From NCBI RefSeq assembly GCF_900101845.1, contig NZ_FNAM01000013.1, positions 1 to 64,000 on the forward strand: 64,000 nt of DNA, given 5' to 3'. The translations under genes and the position numbers were made by a program. The notes below the pieces were generated by a model, which made no database searches, was not told the DNA's origin, and saw nothing but the letters and a program-made list of their open reading frames with translations. Shown in pieces: positions 60,781 to 64,000 of the stretch (position 1 is the first letter of the stretch; every line of letters starts with the position of its first letter). This DNA comes from Sporomusa acidovorans. GTDB taxonomy: Bacteria > Bacillota > Negativicutes > Sporomusales > Sporomusaceae.

Positions 60781-61827
60781 ATGGTTAACTTAATAATTAT
60801 TCTTTTGGCCGGCGGAAGCTTAGGCTTTGCACTTTTTAAAATAGAAGTCCCTGGAGGACTTATGATTGGTGCCGTTCTTGGCGTGGCTTTGATCAATGTT
60901 TTCTGGGGAGTTGATCCTATGCCAAACGAAGCAAAAACTTTAGCCATGCTTATAGCCGGAGCGTTCATTGGATGTACTGTAGAGAAAAGTGATTTAAAAC
61001 GTCTTCCTTACATTGCGAAACCGACTATGCTCATGTTATTTGCCTTTTTGGTACTGAACCTATTTATAGGTGCAATTATTTATTTAATGAGTCCTTTAGA
61101 TTTAGTAACATCGCTGATGTCGGCTGTTCCTGGAGGAATTAGCGATACACCGATTATCGCAGCAGACATGGGAGCCGATGCACCAAAAGTTGCGGTAATG
61201 CAAATGGCGCGTCAAGTATTGGGTATTGGCATATTTCCATCAATGATTTTAGCTTATCATAACCGAAAAAATTTTACCGAAAATGCAGACAGGGAAATCT
61301 TTACTGCCAAACGAGCAAAATCAAGCACAAAATCTTGGGCAGCATTTTCAGTAACTATGGCAGTGGCCGTAATTATGGGAGTTTTAGGAAAATACTCAGG
61401 TATACCTGCAGGCGCATTTGTTTTTTCCATTATATCTGTTTTGATTTTAAAGCTCGTATTTAACTTCGCTTATCTGCCGCGCTGGGCAAAGCAAGGAGCA
61501 CAAATTTTAAGCGGCGCGTATATCGGCAGCAGCATTACGATGTCGGACATTTCTGATATGCGGCATCTATTGCTGCCACTTTTGGTAATTATTCTTGGCT
61601 ATATTGCCAACTGCTTCATTACAGGTAAAATCATAAGCAAAATGTATGGATTCACCAGAAAAGAAGCAATGTTGATTACAACTCCCGCAGGTGCTTCTGA
61701 CATGGCATTAATTTCGTCAGATATAGGGGTACAAAACACAGACATCATTATTATGCAGATTATCCGTGCAGTTGTAGTAATGACATTTTTTCCTCAACTC
61801 ATTAGTTTGATTTGTACTTTCATGTAG
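60781..61827 (+). CDS. AbrB-family (COG3180) membrane protein
   Basis: A 348-residue protein with about ten helices in two repeats. Each repeat carries the family motif: GGLMIGAVLG...AVPGGISDTPIIAADMGADAP in the first and AQILSGAYIGSSIT...TTPAGASDMALISSDIG in the second. The family is annotated as AbrB-type transport or regulator proteins, sometimes as ammonia monooxygenase-like, without a proven substrate. AGGACAGG precedes the ATG. Confidence 0.85.
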   Translation: MVNLIIILLAGGSLGFALFKIEVPGGLMIGAVLGVALINVFWGVDPMPNEAKTLAMLIAGAFIGCTVEKSDLKRLPYIAKPTMLMLFAFLVLNLFIGAIIYLMSPLDLVTSLMSAVPGGISDTPIIAADMGADAPKVAVMQMARQVLGIGIFPSMILAYHNRKNFTENADREIFTAKRAKSSTKSWAAFSVTMAVAVIMGVLGKYSGIPAGAFVFSIISVLILKLVFNFAYLPRWAKQGAQILSGAYIGSSITMSDISDMRHLLLPLLVIILGYIANCFITGKIISKMYGFTRKEAMLITTPAGASDMALISSDIGVQNTDIIIMQIIRAVVVMTFFPQLISLICTFM

Positions 61828-61888
61828 GAGCAAATAACTCGGCAACAAATTTACTTTACATACAACAAAACAGAAGGAGGAGTTTTGA

Positions 61889-62902
61889 TTGAGTATACGA
61901 ATTGCAATCAATGGGTTTGGCCGTGTAGGCCGTCTTGCATTTAGGCAATTTTTTGATTCGGATGAATATGAGGTGACCGCAATCAACGATTTAGCTGATG
62001 CTGCCATGTTAGCCTACCTTCTAAAGCACGATTCAACGCAAGGTAAATACCGGCTTGCCGCTGAGGTAAAATTTGCCGAAGACTACATCAGTGTTCGCCA
62101 AAGGAAAATTAAAGTCTATAAAGAAGCAGATGCCTCAAGACTTCCCTGGCGGCAACTTGGTGTAGACGTTGTGCTAGAGTGTTCTGGTGCTTATTTGTCT
62201 AAAGCCAAATCACAGGCTCATCTTGCTGCAGGCGCAGGTAAGGTCGTTATTTCCGCTCCGGCTGGCAAAGATATGTCAACCATTGTTTACGGTATAAATG
62301 AGAAACTGTTGACACCCGATGATAAAATCATTTCTGCTGCTTCGTGTTCAACGAATTGCTTAGCATTAATGGCCAAGGCGCTCAATGACTATGTACCCAT
62401 TCAGAGCGGTATTTCAACTACAATTCATGCTTTTACGGCCACCCAAATGATACTGGATGGACCACAAAGAAAAGGTAACTTGCGCAGATCACGTTCAGCC
62501 CCGGCTAACATTGTTCCTACCACAGCAGAAGCTGCCAAAGCGATTGGACTTGTAATTCCGGAATTGGCTGGAAAACTCAGCGGCTCAGCACAACGAGTTC
62601 CAGTTGCAGCAGGATGCTTAATTATTTTTATCGCAGTTGTTAACGGAAAGAATATAACGGTTGAAAGCATCAATGCGGCCATGAAGGCATGCTCATCAGA
62701 TTCATTTGGTTATACGGAAGAAGAACTCGTCTCGTCTGATATAGTTGGCATCACCTATGGCGCACTGTTTGACGCTACGCAAACCATAGTTAGTCAAATT
62801 AATGAGAATACATACCAAGTTCAGGTCACATCGTGGTTTGACAATGAGAACTCATATGTAAGCCAAATGGTTAAAACAACTAAGTATTTCGCAAAGCTTT
62901 GA
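61889..62902 (+). CDS. type I glyceraldehyde-3-phosphate dehydrogenase
   Basis: A 337-residue GAPDH. NAD-binding INGFGRVGRLAFRQF, the catalytic Cys in SAASCSTNCLA (about residue 152), the His in TTIHAFTATQ and the C-terminal SWFDNENSYVSQM are all intact. Minor variants, such as FAEDYISVRQ, suggest a secondary paralogue rather than the main glycolytic enzyme. TTG start at 61889 after AAGGAGGAG. Downstream of the AbrB-family gene by 62 bp, so possibly co-transcribed; a terminator follows. Confidence 0.92.
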   Translation: MSIRIAINGFGRVGRLAFRQFFDSDEYEVTAINDLADAAMLAYLLKHDSTQGKYRLAAEVKFAEDYISVRQRKIKVYKEADASRLPWRQLGVDVVLECSGAYLSKAKSQAHLAAGAGKVVISAPAGKDMSTIVYGINEKLLTPDDKIISAASCSTNCLALMAKALNDYVPIQSGISTTIHAFTATQMILDGPQRKGNLRRSRSAPANIVPTTAEAAKAIGLVIPELAGKLSGSAQRVPVAAGCLIIFIAVVNGKNITVESINAAMKACSSDSFGYTEEELVSSDIVGITYGALFDATQTIVSQINENTYQVQVTSWFDNENSYVSQMVKTTKYFAKL

Positions 62903-62931
62903 TTATGGATCACTTCTGAAAAATAAAAGAG

Positions 62932-62966
62932 GCCGGTCAAGTTTTCTGCCCTAACCGGCTTTTTTC
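62932..62966 (+). terminator. terminator after GAPDH
   Basis: GCCGGT (62932-62937) pairs with ACCGGC (62954-62959), followed by TTTTTTC. Confidence 0.75.
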
Positions 62967-63015
62967 TATCTCTATTTAATTTAATCCCATATTCCATATC
63001 TTACATGAAAGTTCC

Positions 63016-63771
63016 TTAAACCTCAACTTGGCGAAATTCCTGATAAATCTCTTTCCTTATCTGCTGAAAAACCGTATCAGAACGATTTCTTGGCCGTGGA
63101 AGATCTATCGTAAATTCTTTTTTTATCGTTCCGGGACGTTCTGACATTACAATAACCCGGTCTCCCATATATACAGCTTCCTCAATGTCGTGAGTGACCA
63201 TAATCATTGTGGTTTTCTCTTGCTCCCAAATATCCAGAACCTCTTGCTGCAGCTTTAAGCGAGTTAGCGCATCTAAAGCGCCAAAAGGTTCGTCTAATAG
63301 TAAAATTTCCGGCCGGTTAACCAAAGCACGGGCAATCGCGACTCTTTGCGACATACCTCCGGATAGCTGCCCGGGATATGCGTTTTTAAAACGCTCAAGC
63401 CCCACAAGCTTAAGGTGATCAATAATAAGTTTGTTCTTTTCTTCTTTCGATCCCTTTTGCAGTGCAAACTCCATATTTTCCCATACCGTTAGCCAGGGCA
63501 ATAAGCGGTGTTCCTGAAAGACAATCCCCCGGTCGAGACCCGGACCGGTAATTTTGGTTTTTCCAATGCTGACTGTGCCACTGTATTCCCTGTCAAGCCC
63601 GCCGATAATACGCAGCAAGGTACTCTTACCGCAGCCGCTGGCGCCAACAATACAGAGAAATTCATTCCGGGATACATTGAGAGATATTCCATTTAGCGCC
63701 AGCACTTCGCTATTTTGTTTTTTATATATCTTAGTCAAATTATGTATGGTTACATGATTGCTATCTCTCAT
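63016..63771 (-). CDS. ABC transporter ATPase, nitrate/sulfonate/taurine type
   Basis: A 251-residue ATPase with Walker A GASGCGKST, Q-loop GIVFQEHRLLPWLTV, signature LSGGMSQRVAIARAL and Walker B ILLLDEPFGALD. The spacing and the C-terminal TIKKEFTIDLPRPRNR are typical of SsuB/TauB/NrtD-type proteins. It overlaps the upstream permease gene by 4 bp (ATGA). The substrate (alkanesulfonate, nitrate or other) cannot be told. Confidence 0.9.
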   Translation of the reverse strand: MRDSNHVTIHNLTKIYKKQNSEVLALNGISLNVSRNEFLCIVGASGCGKSTLLRIIGGLDREYSGTVSIGKTKITGPGLDRGIVFQEHRLLPWLTVWENMEFALQKGSKEEKNKLIIDHLKLVGLERFKNAYPGQLSGGMSQRVAIARALVNRPEILLLDEPFGALDALTRLKLQQEVLDIWEQEKTTMIMVTHDIEEAVYMGDRVIVMSERPGTIKKEFTIDLPRPRNRSDTVFQQIRKEIYQEFRQVEV

Positions 63772-64000
63772 ACCCCGGTAAATGACTCCTTCCAGCGGAT
63801 AATTTTCTTTTCTATGACACGCAATAGACTATCCATAATTTTGCCGACTACACCAATGGCCAGCATGCCTACCAAAACCCTGTCGGTTTGGGCTAATGCC
63901 CGGGCATCTGTTAACATATAGCCGATGCCTTTCATCCCGGCAGACAATTCCGCCGCTACCACACACATCCAGGCATAGCCAAGGCCGACGCGAAGTCCGG
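63768..64000 (-). CDS. ABC transporter permease, SsuC/TauC type (partial)
   Basis: The 3' end of a permease gene that continues beyond the window. The visible 77 codons contain RVGLGYAWMCVVAAELSAG with GIGYMLTDARAL, the C-terminal membrane segment and tail typical of SsuC/TauC permeases. The stop overlaps the ATPase start. The frame stays open to base 64000. Confidence 0.85.
   Translation of the reverse strand, partial: GLRVGLGYAWMCVVAAELSAGMKGIGYMLTDARALAQTDRVLVGMLAIGVVGKIMDSLLRVIEKKIIRWKESFTGV

Noticed and set aside
1..64000. CRISPR arrays, tRNA or rRNA genes, complete insertion sequences
   Set aside because: No regularly spaced direct repeats, no tRNA cloverleaf or rRNA sequence, and no transposase frame were recognised.

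Overview
The window looks like a chromosome segment of an anaerobic, diderm, low-to-mid GC Firmicute of the Negativicutes (Sporomusa/Pelosinus-like). It combines Firmicutes-type control (GlpP antitermination, AAGGAGG ribosome sites, TTGACA/TATAAT promoters, Fur boxes) with an outer-membrane TolC/CusC-type channel, which only a diderm would need. The genus is inferred from gene content; no rRNA or tRNA gene was seen.

Layout. 1-2.1 kb: possible end of a truncated gene, an isochorismatase-like hydrolase and an MBL-fold hydrolase. 2.4-5.3 kb: a two-gene encapsulin operon, a SufS-like cysteine desulfurase with an unusual N-terminal extension followed by a family 2B encapsulin shell protein with an inserted cyclic-nucleotide-binding-type domain. 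5.3-8.8 kb: gene debris, a Fur-controlled DUF3793-flavodoxin pair, a broken MFS gene and queT. 9.0-15.1 kb: a tripartite tricarboxylate transporter operon (tctC-tctB-tctA) with an aspartoacylase-like hydrolase, a decayed Asp/Glu-racemase-like gene, a DUF1847 protein and a FadR-type regulator; upstream lie a candidate operator and a consensus promoter followed by a terminator. 15.2-17.3 kb: small membrane genes. 17.5-27.3 kb: a glycerol regulon, glpA - RuBisCO-like protein - glpK - glpF - glpB - glpC - HAD phosphatase - glpP, with a GlpP-type terminator in the glpA leader. 27.4-30.2 kb: MocR-type regulator, DJ-1/PfpI protein, superoxide dismutase. 30.3-33.0 kb: small genes and a frameshifted CheA-like kinase/response regulator locus behind a Fur-type promoter. 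33.2-36.3 kb: small lineage-specific genes. 35.8-42.1 kb: a CusCBA-type heavy-metal RND efflux operon with a Met-rich lipoprotein. 42.3-44.9 kb: cupin, starch-binding-like module, anchored protein, EamA transporter.

45.1-60.6 kb is a long tungsten/molybdopterin region, all transcribed on the minus strand: two aldehyde:ferredoxin oxidoreductase (AOR)-MoaD pairs, a double-domain MoeB/ThiF-like enzyme, MobB, a third MoaD-like protein, two MoeA proteins (one fused to a periplasmic-binding-like domain), the TupABC tungstate importer and a one-component regulator with the same type of ligand domain. Two near-identical RNA leaders resembling the Moco/Tuco riboswitch precede AOR1 and the MoeB-like gene. 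The set is coherent: import tungstate, make the pterin cofactor, sense it, load AORs. 60.7-64 kb: AbrB-family membrane protein, a GAPDH, and the end of a nitrate/sulfonate-type ABC transporter running off the window.

The most notable items are the encapsulin operon, the RuBisCO-like gene inside the glycerol operon, the duplicated AOR modules with paired RNA leaders and conserved intervening terminators, and the E1-like double-domain adenylyltransferase. Decayed genes are frequent (at least eight), so the accessory parts of this segment are actively eroding.
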